Of a stretch of 64,000 nt of DNA, positions 35,501-43,459 are shown piece by piece. The notes beneath the pieces were generated by a model. It searched no databases. It saw only the letters and a program-made list of their open reading frames with translations, and was not told the DNA's origin. Each line of letters opens with the position of its first letter. The stretch's first letter is position 1. A program made the position numbers and the translations under genes. Origin of the DNA: Acidobacteriota bacterium. GTDB taxonomy: Bacteria; Acidobacteriota; Terriglobia; Terriglobales; Acidobacteriaceae. The stretch spans positions 1 to 64,000 of the forward strand of contig QIAA01000052.1 in assembly GCA_003224905.1 (NCBI GenBank), written 5' to 3'.

Positions 35501-37068
35501 GCTGCAGGATTGGCGTATACCTTGATATCAGTGCGCCGGTTTTTCTCGCGCCCTTCCGCCGTGGCGTTCGTGTCCATGGGCTTATCGGGGCCATTGCCCG
35601 CCGTCCGCAGGCGCGCGGCGGGAAAGCCGTATCTGTCCATCAAATAGCGCTTAACTTCATCAGCACGCGCGTGTGAAAGCTGGATGTTGTAGGCTCGTGC
35701 GCCGGTAGAGTCGGTGTTTCCCTCGATGTCCACAACGGTGTTCTCATACGCCCGCATGGTATTGGCTAGCTCATCCACGACGGCGCGTGAGTCCAGACTC
35801 ATGCGGGAAGAATTCGGCTCGAAGTAGATGGACCGGTGCTGAGTGGCAATCGGAGTCGCTCCCCGGGCAGGCTCCCTGTATTCAATGGGGGCCTCAGTCG
35901 AAGCTGTAGAGAAGCTGCCGGAAAGTTTCTCGATATAACGACGGTCGAGGCTCTCCTCCGCATTGTTTGAGTGCTTGATGATCCGCAGCTCGCGATACAT
36001 ATCCTGCGCCATTTGAAAAATGTTGTTGTAATCGGAATTCGAACCGGCCGACCCCATGAAGGATTTGTTGTCGGCATAATCGGCCAGCTTCACGCCGCCG
36101 AGCATGGTTTTGGCCAGGTCTGATGGAATGTTGAAATCTTTGACTGCACCGATCAGATTGTAAGCGCGCGCCGGCTGCGACTTGATGAATTCCACTCCTT
36201 CCAGCCAGCCCTGCGAGAATTTGAGGAGTGTTTGCGGATATTTGGCCGAGAAGCGGTCACTCACTACCAGAATGTCGGCAATGAGGCGGTTCGCAATTTT
36301 TGTATCGTAGATTTTTTTCGAGCCCGGCCGCTTTGTTACCGCGTCGCTCATGTCGGGATCCCAGGCGACCGCAGCGTCAACTTTCTCCTGCGCGAACAGC
36401 GTGGCCGGTTCGATTCCGTCCTTGGTGTGGACGGCTTTGTTAAAAATTTCATTTCGCTGATCTGTGCTCAACCCCGAAGCCTTTAATCCATTCCACAGCA
36501 GGAAGTGCGATGGCGTGTAAGGAGCAAAGGCGACGGTCTTGCCCGCCAGATCCTCGATGCTGTTGATGCCTTGCTTGCCGATCACGCCGTCAGCCCCTCT
36601 GGACCAATCCACCATTAAGAAAGCGTGGGAGCCGAAGCCTTTATCACGGAACTGCGCATAGTCTTTGGCGTAGACATCCGCCGTCGTAAGCATGACATCG
36701 ACGTTGTTGGTGGCTAGTGCCGATGCGCCTTCCGTCCAATCGTCGATGATCTTGAACGAGACCTTCAGACCCTTTTTACCGTAAATGGAATCCGGCGCGG
36801 TGTCCAGACCGCCGTTCGCAACCAGGCCGCCAACGCAACCGACCCACACATTCACTCGCACGCGAACTTCCGCCTCGTCACTGCTGGAGGAAGCAGGTAT
36901 CAGCAGCGGCTTGGAGGCGTCCACGGTCTCGCTGCCACCGGAAGCGCTCTTACTGCCACCCCATTTTCCGAGGTCGATGATCCCATACTTGTTGAGGCTG
37001 TAGCCGACCAGTGCTGCCCCAATCAGGAAAATGAGCAGCCAGCCACCCTTTTCGATTTTCAACGCCAT
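35497..37068 (-). CDS. Substrate-binding protein fused to an OmpA peptidoglycan-binding domain
   Basis: A 523-residue protein: an N-terminal membrane anchor (GGWLLIFLIGAALVGYSL, no lipobox), a NitT/TauT-type periplasmic binding domain (VNVWVGCVGGLVANGGL; DVMLTTADVYAKDYAQF; LAGKTVAFAPYTPSHFLLWNGLKA; AAVAWDPDMSDAV), then an OmpA-like domain from about residue 405 (RSIYFEPNSSRMSLDSRAVVDELA; VVDIEGNTDSTG; YNIQLSHARADEVKRYLMDRYG; REKNRRTDIKV). The OmpA domain should bind peptidoglycan, so the receptor would be held between inner membrane and cell wall. AAGGAGGA precedes ATG 37068. An unusual fusion for an ABC importer. Confidence 0.9.
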   Translation of the reverse strand: MALKIEKGGWLLIFLIGAALVGYSLNKYGIIDLGKWGGSKSASGGSETVDASKPLLIPASSSSDEAEVRVRVNVWVGCVGGLVANGGLDTAPDSIYGKKGLKVSFKIIDDWTEGASALATNNVDVMLTTADVYAKDYAQFRDKGFGSHAFLMVDWSRGADGVIGKQGINSIEDLAGKTVAFAPYTPSHFLLWNGLKASGLSTDQRNEIFNKAVHTKDGIEPATLFAQEKVDAAVAWDPDMSDAVTKRPGSKKIYDTKIANRLIADILVVSDRFSAKYPQTLLKFSQGWLEGVEFIKSQPARAYNLIGAVKDFNIPSDLAKTMLGGVKLADYADNKSFMGSAGSNSDYNNIFQMAQDMYRELRIIKHSNNAEESLDRRYIEKLSGSFSTASTEAPIEYREPARGATPIATQHRSIYFEPNSSRMSLDSRAVVDELANTMRAYENTVVDIEGNTDSTGARAYNIQLSHARADEVKRYLMDRYGFPAARLRTAGNGPDKPMDTNATAEGREKNRRTDIKVYANPAA

Positions 37069-37116
37069 GGCGCATCCTCCTTACATAGTTGCTCACAGCA
37101 CTCTGTCGAACCGAAC

Positions 37117-37854
37117 CTACGGAGTACGCTGCGGTTCTTTCACCCCAATCGTTTTCTCCACTGCCGCCCCTGCCGGTGTTGCCTGAGCGGGCGCAAGCCC
37201 CATCTCGATCTTGAACTGCTTGACCAGTTCGTTGGCCTGAAGTTTCTGGGCTTCTTCTTCGATTTTCACCTGTTGCTGATCGACATTGCCCATGGCCATA
37301 TCCATGCGGGCCTCGTTGACCGCGGTCATTTCCTCGATCTTGCGGACCATCTCATCGTGGGTCTCGCTGATGCCTGCCACCTCGAACTGCTCCATGGCAT
37401 CGGCAACTTTCTTCTGCCACTGAGCACGCCGGTAGTCGGCAATCGCGGTCAGCGCCTCCTGTGTCTTGCGCTCCTTCTCCCGCATGAAGGCCTGCTTTAC
37501 TGCCATTGCCTTGTCGAAGGCGGCTCGCGCGGTGGTGAGCTGTCCCTGAGTCCTGGCCAGAGCGCCCTTGGTCTGTTCGAGCTGGACGGCAAAACTACCC
37601 GCCATGTCGTCGCGGTTCGCCTGAATTGCGGCCTTTACCTTCGCAGTGAGATTCGCCATGTCGGTCTTATACTTTGCCTCTTCGCGTTCGAGCAGCGTGA
37701 CATTGGCCTTGACCATGGCAATGCTCTCGTTCATACGGGGAACCTGGTCATTCATGTCGCGAATGTTCTGCTGCAGAATGAGCTCCGGATCCTCGGCTAC
37801 AGAAATGAAGAATCCCACAAACGACCGGATCATCCTGCTCAAGCGTCTAAACAT
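37117..37854 (-). CDS. pspA: PspA/IM30-family membrane-stress protein
   Basis: From ATG 37854 (GAGGAGGAA upstream; a longer frame to 37902 is rejected) 245 residues. N-terminal amphipathic helix MFRRLSRMIRSFVGFFI, then DPELILQQNIRDMNDQVPRM and continuous charged helices (MVKANVTLLEREEAKYKTDMANL; MDMAMGNVDQQQVKIEEEAQKL), with a short Ala/Pro-rich tail. PspA/Vipp1/IM30 proteins assemble ESCRT-III-like polymers on the inner membrane under envelope stress. Ten bases downstream of the preceding coiled-coil gene. Intact. Confidence 0.92.
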   Translation of the reverse strand: MFRRLSRMIRSFVGFFISVAEDPELILQQNIRDMNDQVPRMNESIAMVKANVTLLEREEAKYKTDMANLTAKVKAAIQANRDDMAGSFAVQLEQTKGALARTQGQLTTARAAFDKAMAVKQAFMREKERKTQEALTAIADYRRAQWQKKVADAMEQFEVAGISETHDEMVRKIEEMTAVNEARMDMAMGNVDQQQVKIEEEAQKLQANELVKQFKIEMGLAPAQATPAGAAVEKTIGVKEPQRTP

Positions 37855-37864
37855 GACTTCCTCC

Positions 37865-38545
37865 TCAGGATCTCTGGACTGTCTTTGAAACTGGTGGCGC
37901 ACTACTATCGCCAGTCGTGATCGGGTTCTCGCTGACGAAATACCCGACTGCGTCAGCGATTTTTTTCTCTTCCTGCTGTTTTTTCAAGCGCCAGCCGGTG
38001 AAGCGTTGTTTCTCTTTCGCAATCTCATCATTGTTGGCCTGAATCTTGGCCCGCTGCTCGGTAACGTAGCGGTCGATTTCGGCCTGAATCGATCTGTTCT
38101 CTTTACTTTTGCGTGTCTCGAGTTCCTCCACCGCCCTTTGCTGCACGCGCTCGTAAGTGTCGAGGGCGCGGTCACGCCGCACCGCGTCTTGAATTACTTC
38201 CTTGATGTCGACGCCGGCAGCGTCAAGCGCGACCAAAACTGAGGATTTTTTCACATCAGAAGGCAAGTTGCGGATGTGCTCGCTCTCCAGCATCTGCGCA
38301 ATCTTCAAAATCGAGTAACCCTGTGCCGGAGACGGGATTTCGGCGGCTTTATAGATTTCATCAAACGACGTGGGATCGGAGACCGGACTAGTGAACTTCG
38401 GCTCGGCAGCTACGGTCGACGCGATTTCGGCAACGCTTTGGGCGGCGCTCATTTCGGCTGCCGGTGCACTGCCAGAGCCGGGCGCCTCTCCGGTGCGATT
38501 AGCCTCGTCTACCGAGACGAAATAGTTGTACCACTTCTTAGTCAT
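37865..38545 (-). CDS. Coiled-coil protein heading the PspA operon
   Basis: A 226-residue soluble protein, first gene of the operon, with GGAGG six bases before ATG 38545. The N-terminal third is low-complexity (A, S, P, E), the middle has EIPSPAQGYSILKIAQMLESEHIRNLPSDVKKSSVLVALDAAGVDIKEVIQDAVRR, and the rest is a highly charged helix (ETRKSKENRSIQAEIDRYVTEQRAKI). No catalytic motif. Probably a partner that regulates or caps the PspA assembly. Family name not known to me. Confidence 0.75.
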   Translation of the reverse strand: MTKKWYNYFVSVDEANRTGEAPGSGSAPAAEMSAAQSVAEIASTVAAEPKFTSPVSDPTSFDEIYKAAEIPSPAQGYSILKIAQMLESEHIRNLPSDVKKSSVLVALDAAGVDIKEVIQDAVRRDRALDTYERVQQRAVEELETRKSKENRSIQAEIDRYVTEQRAKIQANNDEIAKEKQRFTGWRLKKQQEEKKIADAVGYFVSENPITTGDSSAPPVSKTVQRS

Positions 38546-38682
38546 TCGGCCTCCGACTTGGTCATCATATCCCTACGATTCGCATATACGATTACAACTG
38601 CGATTTTATGACCCTGAACGGTAACTGTGGTCCGAACGCTTGTCAATTTCAGCGCATCACCGACACTGCTGTTACACACGGT

Positions 38683-38705
38683 TGTATACAGTAGCGATGT
38701 ATCGC
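38683..38705. promoter_or_regulatory. Candidate operator between the PspA operon and its divergent regulator
   Basis: A perfect palindrome TGTATACA (38683-38690) is followed three bases on by GCGAT-GT-ATCGC (38694-38705). Both lie in the 195-base divergent spacer, close to a TACAAT box (about 38723-38728) upstream of the regulator. Suits a repressor site shared by both promoters. Confidence 0.45.
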
Positions 38706-38749
38706 CTTCTTATGCAATTCAGATACAATGAGCACTTTTATTGTTCAAA

Positions 38750-39256
38750 ATGGCCGCAGTTTTGAACCGGCCGAAGTATGCAAGGATCGACGTGCCTGCC
38801 AACGACCTGCCTTCCATTCTCAGCCGGGTTGTGGAAATCAAAGCGGAATACGATATTCGTCTGCTCGCGCAGCAACTGGGCACGAATTACCGTTCTCTGA
38901 TGTACTGGCTCCGTGGAGAACGGAATATCCCCGCCTACTTGCTCCCGCGTCTGTGTCGGCTGCTGCAAAACTACGAGGCGCTCGATTGTCTCGAGAGTGA
39001 GGCCGGTCGCGTCGCTTTTAAGATTCCCGATCCGAACATCACCTTGGAGAGAGAACTGCGGGCCATTTCCAATCTCATCAAGGAGGTCGGCGAAGCCCTG
39101 GAAAGTGTGGCAGAGACTCTAGCGGACGGACTGGTCGAAGAAACCGAATTGAAAACGACCATCCCCAAGCTGGAAGCGGTGATCCAGGAATGTGCTTCGC
39201 TGAAGTATGTCCTCGAAAATCTCTATAAGAAAAGAAGAAAGAAGGTGAGGACTTAA
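38750..39256 (+). CDS. Helix-turn-helix regulator divergent from the PspA operon
   Basis: A 168-residue protein (ATG 38750; TTG 38741 also possible). The N-terminal domain DIRLLAQQLGTNYRSLMYWLRGERNIPAYLLPRLCRLL is a helix-turn-helix resembling phage CII-like regulators; the C-terminal half is a coiled-coil-like helix pair (ERELRAISNLIKEVGEALESVAE) and a basic tail (KKRRKKVRT). Its divergent placement 205 bases from the operon start suggests it controls the PspA operon. Confidence 0.75.
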   Translation: MAAVLNRPKYARIDVPANDLPSILSRVVEIKAEYDIRLLAQQLGTNYRSLMYWLRGERNIPAYLLPRLCRLLQNYEALDCLESEAGRVAFKIPDPNITLERELRAISNLIKEVGEALESVAETLADGLVEETELKTTIPKLEAVIQECASLKYVLENLYKKRRKKVRT

Positions 39257-39279
39257 GCTTGGTGACCTAGAAGGGCAGC

Positions 39280-39504
39280 TCATTCTTTGAACAGGCGACT
39301 GGTCGAACTGAACAAAAACGACTTGTGGACGACCTGACGATGGCCTTCTGGGTGGGACGTCGCTTTTCTTCTGGGTTGCACTTCGTGGTCTATCGAGCGA
39401 TGCACATCGGCTTCCCCTTTTTCGCAGACCTCCTTGTAGCAGGTGTGGCAATACGCGTGGTCCGAGTCGCACTTCGAGTCCTGACAAATGAAAAACCTTG
39501 CCAT
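39280..39504 (-). CDS. Small Cys/His-rich zinc-binding protein
   Basis: A 74-residue protein with AGGAGGTG just before ATG 39504. Cysteines in FICQDSKCDSDHAYCHTCYKEVC and following histidines (DVHRSIDHE) form a B-box-like or similar cross-brace zinc pattern. The C-terminus is basic. May act as a small regulatory or protein-binding factor; no family assigned. Confidence 0.6.
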   Translation of the reverse strand: MARFFICQDSKCDSDHAYCHTCYKEVCEKGEADVHRSIDHEVQPRRKATSHPEGHRQVVHKSFLFSSTSRLFKE

Positions 39505-39648
39505 GCTGCACCTCCTGTTTGAAGTTCACTCGGAAGGTACCAGTCGACACTCCGGGCCAGCCATCAGCCGAGTGACAGTATCGGAACTGTCACAAGCGGC
39601 CGAGCAGCTATTGCCGCCACCAGCGGTACAATCCAGCTCGGAAATTAA

Positions 39649-40575
39649 GTGAAAATTCGAATCAACAAGAAAAGTGAGATCCCGATCCGCGAACAGATCG
39701 CGGAGCAAATCATTTTTCTGATTGCCACCGATGAATTAAAGCCTGCCGACCCTTTACCCAGTGTGCGGCAACTCGCACGCCAGTTGGGAATCCACCGCAA
39801 CACAGTGAGCCGGGTATACGGCGATCTTGTGCACCGCAGCTGGCTTTCCGGGAAGCGAGGCGGCCGGTTAATGGTGCGTCCGCAAGATGAATTCACGAGG
39901 ATCACGCGGGCGCAGGACCTGGATTCCATGATCAATGCGGTGATCCGAGTCGCACGGCAAGGTGGCCATTCTTTGCAGGAGCTTCGTAAGCGGGTCCGAG
40001 AGCGCCTGCTGGAGCAGCCTCCCGATCATCTCTTGGTGATCGAAGACGACCCTGGGCTACTTAAGCTACTTGAGGAGGAAATCAGAAAAGCGGTCCGCTG
40101 GCCCGTCCGGGGCTGTTGCGGACAAGACTTGCGGTCCAATGCCGGCCTGGCAGTTGGGGCCCTGCCCGTACTCGCGCAACATTCTTTGCCCGAAGTTGCG
40201 TCGCTTCTTCCAAAGACGCGCCCCGCTGTGTGCGTGACGTATTCTCTCGCCGATGAGCATCTGCAGAAAATTCGCAAGTTGTGCGAGCCCTCGGTCATTG
40301 CGCTGGTATCGGTAAGCGAAGCCTTTCTGAAAACAGCTCGTGCTCTGCTGGCGCCGGCGCTGGAGAATCGGCACACGCTTTTGGAGGTTCTATGGCCAGC
40401 CAAGAGAGCAACGGATCTTCGCGCTGCTGATCTGGTGTTTTGCGATTCAATCACCTTCGATAAGGTTAAGCACCCCCGGCGCGCGTTATATCGCTTGATC
40501 GTGCCTTCTTCAATCGATTACATCGTTTCCGCCATGAACTCCTATTTTGAGAGTTCCAAAGCCGTTACTTATTAG
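39649..40575 (+). CDS. GntR-family transcriptional regulator
   Basis: A 308-residue regulator, start GTG 39649. The N-terminal winged helix is clear: IPIREQIAEQIIFLIATDELKPADPLPSVRQLARQLGIHRNTVSRVYGDLVHRSWLSGKRGGRLMV. The C-terminal part (about residues 125-300) is not an aminotransferase but a binding-protein-like fold (HLLVIEDDPGLLKLLEEEI; RPAVCVTYSLADEHLQKI; VIALVSVSEAFL), so it probably senses a small ligand. It lies 47 bases upstream of, and in the same direction as, the biosynthetic cluster, and is the obvious candidate to control it. Confidence 0.85.
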   Translation: MKIRINKKSEIPIREQIAEQIIFLIATDELKPADPLPSVRQLARQLGIHRNTVSRVYGDLVHRSWLSGKRGGRLMVRPQDEFTRITRAQDLDSMINAVIRVARQGGHSLQELRKRVRERLLEQPPDHLLVIEDDPGLLKLLEEEIRKAVRWPVRGCCGQDLRSNAGLAVGALPVLAQHSLPEVASLLPKTRPAVCVTYSLADEHLQKIRKLCEPSVIALVSVSEAFLKTARALLAPALENRHTLLEVLWPAKRATDLRAADLVFCDSITFDKVKHPRRALYRLIVPSSIDYIVSAMNSYFESSKAVTY

Positions 40576-40622
40576 GCGTATCGGCGCAAGGTAAGGTTTG
40601 GCTATATCGAGGAGCTTTTCGG

Positions 40623-43457
40623 ATGAGCAGTGCGGCGACAGTCGAGACAATTTCGTGCGTCACTACTTCCTCCTCGCGCCCCGCGGGATGGGTGATCCCG
40701 AAGAGAGGTGACCCACGCATTCCGTTTGCATGCATCCTGACCGGCTATACGGTCTTAGGATGCACCGTTCTCGGCTTCAATCGGACGCCGCTGCAGATGC
40801 TCCTGACAGTGGTGGCCGGCTGCGCGCTCGACATGCTGTTGCATTGGCTATTCTGTAATCGCGAGCGGCTGGTGCCACTGAGCGCATTCATCAGCATGAT
40901 TTCGATTGCTCTGCTGCTGAATTACGCTCACAACTACTACCTTCTCCTTCTTCCCGTATTTTTCACCATTGTTTCCAAATATGTACTGACCCTTCGCGGG
41001 CGGCACGTTTTTAATCCGTCGCTTTTCGGTCTGGTATGCGCGCTGATTCTGGGCAGGGGGCTGTACTCGTCCGCTCCTGCGTACCAGTGGGGCGGATCGT
41101 TGGCAATCGTTGCATTCATGATCACGGCGGCTTGTGCGCTCTTTGTATTTCGCATCGGACGGACACCGCTCATTCTTTCGTTCGTCGGTTTCTATGCTTT
41201 ACAAACTCTGCTGAGGGCCTACATTTTGCGCGACCACTTGCCCATGCAGACCATGCTTCTTGGGACGCTCACCTCGGCCCGATTTTATCTGTTCACTTTT
41301 TACATGCTGACCGATCCCAAAACATCACCGGCGGGCAAGTGGCAGCAAATCGCATGGAGCTTCAGTGTTGTTCTCGCGGATCTCTGGTTCCACACCATCG
41401 AATCACTCAGTACGCTGTTTTTCGCTTTGTTCCTGGTCTCTGCTGTTCGCTTTTGCTGGCTGCACGTTCTGGCGTTGTGGAAACAGCGCTGGACGCACTT
41501 GAAGCAGGCTCTGGATTTGCAACTAGCGATGCGAGTCGCGGTGTGCGGGGCCATGGGAGTGGCCGGGTTCGCTGCTTACACACAAGTCATTCATCCGCGA
41601 CTGGCGATTAATGATCCGGGCTTCGAGTTTGTCGAAGTTCCTTCCTCGGTTTCTGGAATCGATTCGCAAATGAGCGGGGTGATGAACGATGTTGATCCGC
41701 GCGTTCGCCATTTTGCCAAATGGCTGATGTCGGTGGGTGACGCGATCGCTATCGGTGATTTCGACAATGACGGGCTGCAGGATATTTTTCTCACCAATCC
41801 GCTGAAGCGACCACAGGACCGCAATGTTTTGTATCGCAATCTGGGCGATTACCGGTTCGCGCGGATCGAGATTCCCGCGCTGCGGGAAATCAATCTTCAT
41901 CCGGAGATATACGGGTTCGCCGCCGGCGCGCTTTTCGTTGATTACGACAACAGTGGGGCGCAATCGTTGCTCCTGACTTTCGCCTATGGCAAGAACCGAC
42001 TGCTGAAGAACAGGCTCCCGGTTACAGGGAAACCTGAGTTCGTGGATGTCACAAATGAGGCCGGCATCGGCGAACACAGCACTTCAGTTGCAGCTACGTT
42101 TTTCGATTACGACCGCGACGGCAAGCTCGACCTGCTGATCGCCAACAGCTTTTCTCCCTATTTAAAGGATTACCCGCAGCCTACACGGCTGAACATCTTT
42201 TCTCTCCCCCAACCTGGGTATGCGGACGATCGGCGCATGTTTCACTTCATGCACGAGAGCTGGAATAACGCGCATAACGGTGGGCTAAACCTGCTCTTTC
42301 ACAACTCCGGCGGTGGCCAGTTCGAGAAACTGAATATGGCGGCAGCCGGCATGCCTGAAACCCATTTCACGCTGGCTGTCGGCACTGGAGATCTCAACGC
42401 CGACGGCTACACCGATCTGTATTGTGCGAACGACTTTGGCCCTGACGATCTATACCTCAATGACCAGGGACGCCGATTCGTTCATGTGCAGGGCAGGATG
42501 TTCGGCAGCATCGGCAAGGACACCTACAAAGGAATGAACGTCTCGATCGGGGACCTCGACAATCGCGGCCAGCTTGATATCTACGTGTCGAATGTCCATG
42601 TTCCCTTGCAAGCCGAGGGCAGTTTGCTATGGAAAACTCATCTCAAACGCAGCTCATTTGTTCCCGGGTTTCACGACGAAGCCACAGGGCGCGGTCTGTT
42701 GAATGAAGGCGGGTTCGGTTGGGGTGCGGCGATGGGAGATCTCAATCTCGACGGCTGGCTCGATCTTGTGCAGGCGAACGGGATGGCAGATGACTCCGTC
42801 GATCACCGCTTCGCGAAGCCGCGCAATTATTGGTATGCCGCCGAGAAGGTAATGCTGGCGCCGCCCAATGTCCACTCTTACGTTGACCGCTGGCCGGATC
42901 TGAGAGGCTACGAAATTTTTGGGCACCAGGCTAACCGCGTATATCTCTCACGCGGCCAAGAGACCAGCATGCAATACGTCGATGTGGCTCCGCAAGTTGG
43001 TCTTACAGAATTGGGCAACTCTCGCGGCATTGCATTGGCCGACTTCAACAACGAAGGCGTGCTGGACATGGCGATTACCCATCAGTTTGCGCCCCTGACA
43101 CTCTACCGTAATACGGTAAAAGACCGGGATCGCGCTGCCGGTGTGGTCCACCACTGGGTCGGCTTGGCGATGCGAGGAGATGGGGAGAAGGTCAGCCGCG
43201 AGGCAGTGGGTACGCAGGTATTCCTTAGTTATCGCCGGAATGGCAGGTCCGTTCGCCAGATGCGTGAAGTCCAGATCGCGAATGGATTTTCTGCGCAAAA
43301 CGACAGACGTTTACTGTTCGGGCTAGGCGACTATGCAGGACCGGTTGAGATCGAGGTGCACTGGTACGGAGCAGAGACGGTCGTTGTGCGAGATTTACCC
43401 CTCGATCGGTATCACGTGATCCGTTATCGCGAACCGTTGCAGTTGGCTAAGAGGTGA
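40623..43457 (+). CDS. RnfD-like membrane domain fused to VCBS repeats and ASPIC/UnbV domain
   Basis: A 944-residue fusion. Residues 30-310: about nine helices with an NqrB/RnfD-like pattern (HVFNPSLFGLVCALILG, TSARFYLFTFYMLTDPKTSPAGKWQQI), as in the UnbU proteins of enediyne clusters. Residues about 370-830: FG-GAP/VCBS calcium-type repeats (IGDFDNDGLQDIFLTN; FFDYDRDGKLDLLIAN; TGDLNADGYTDLYCAND; MGDLNLDGWLDLVQ; LADFNNEGVLDMAITH). The C-terminus is an ASPIC/UnbV domain (HHWVGLAMRGDGEKVSREAVGTQV; QMREVQIANGFSAQNDRRLLFGLG). UnbU and UnbV are normally separate neighbours, so this is a fusion of both. GAGGAG precedes ATG 40623. Confidence 0.88.
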   Translation: MSSAATVETISCVTTSSSRPAGWVIPKRGDPRIPFACILTGYTVLGCTVLGFNRTPLQMLLTVVAGCALDMLLHWLFCNRERLVPLSAFISMISIALLLNYAHNYYLLLLPVFFTIVSKYVLTLRGRHVFNPSLFGLVCALILGRGLYSSAPAYQWGGSLAIVAFMITAACALFVFRIGRTPLILSFVGFYALQTLLRAYILRDHLPMQTMLLGTLTSARFYLFTFYMLTDPKTSPAGKWQQIAWSFSVVLADLWFHTIESLSTLFFALFLVSAVRFCWLHVLALWKQRWTHLKQALDLQLAMRVAVCGAMGVAGFAAYTQVIHPRLAINDPGFEFVEVPSSVSGIDSQMSGVMNDVDPRVRHFAKWLMSVGDAIAIGDFDNDGLQDIFLTNPLKRPQDRNVLYRNLGDYRFARIEIPALREINLHPEIYGFAAGALFVDYDNSGAQSLLLTFAYGKNRLLKNRLPVTGKPEFVDVTNEAGIGEHSTSVAATFFDYDRDGKLDLLIANSFSPYLKDYPQPTRLNIFSLPQPGYADDRRMFHFMHESWNNAHNGGLNLLFHNSGGGQFEKLNMAAAGMPETHFTLAVGTGDLNADGYTDLYCANDFGPDDLYLNDQGRRFVHVQGRMFGSIGKDTYKGMNVSIGDLDNRGQLDIYVSNVHVPLQAEGSLLWKTHLKRSSFVPGFHDEATGRGLLNEGGFGWGAAMGDLNLDGWLDLVQANGMADDSVDHRFAKPRNYWYAAEKVMLAPPNVHSYVDRWPDLRGYEIFGHQANRVYLSRGQETSMQYVDVAPQVGLTELGNSRGIALADFNNEGVLDMAITHQFAPLTLYRNTVKDRDRAAGVVHHWVGLAMRGDGEKVSREAVGTQVFLSYRRNGRSVRQMREVQIANGFSAQNDRRLLFGLGDYAGPVEIEVHWYGAETVVVRDLPLDRYHVIRYREPLQLAKR

Positions 43458-43459
43458 TT

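Noticed and set aside
35497-36500. Plus-strand ORFs opposite the receptor and permease genes
   Set aside because: Shadow frames of strongly conserved minus-strand genes.
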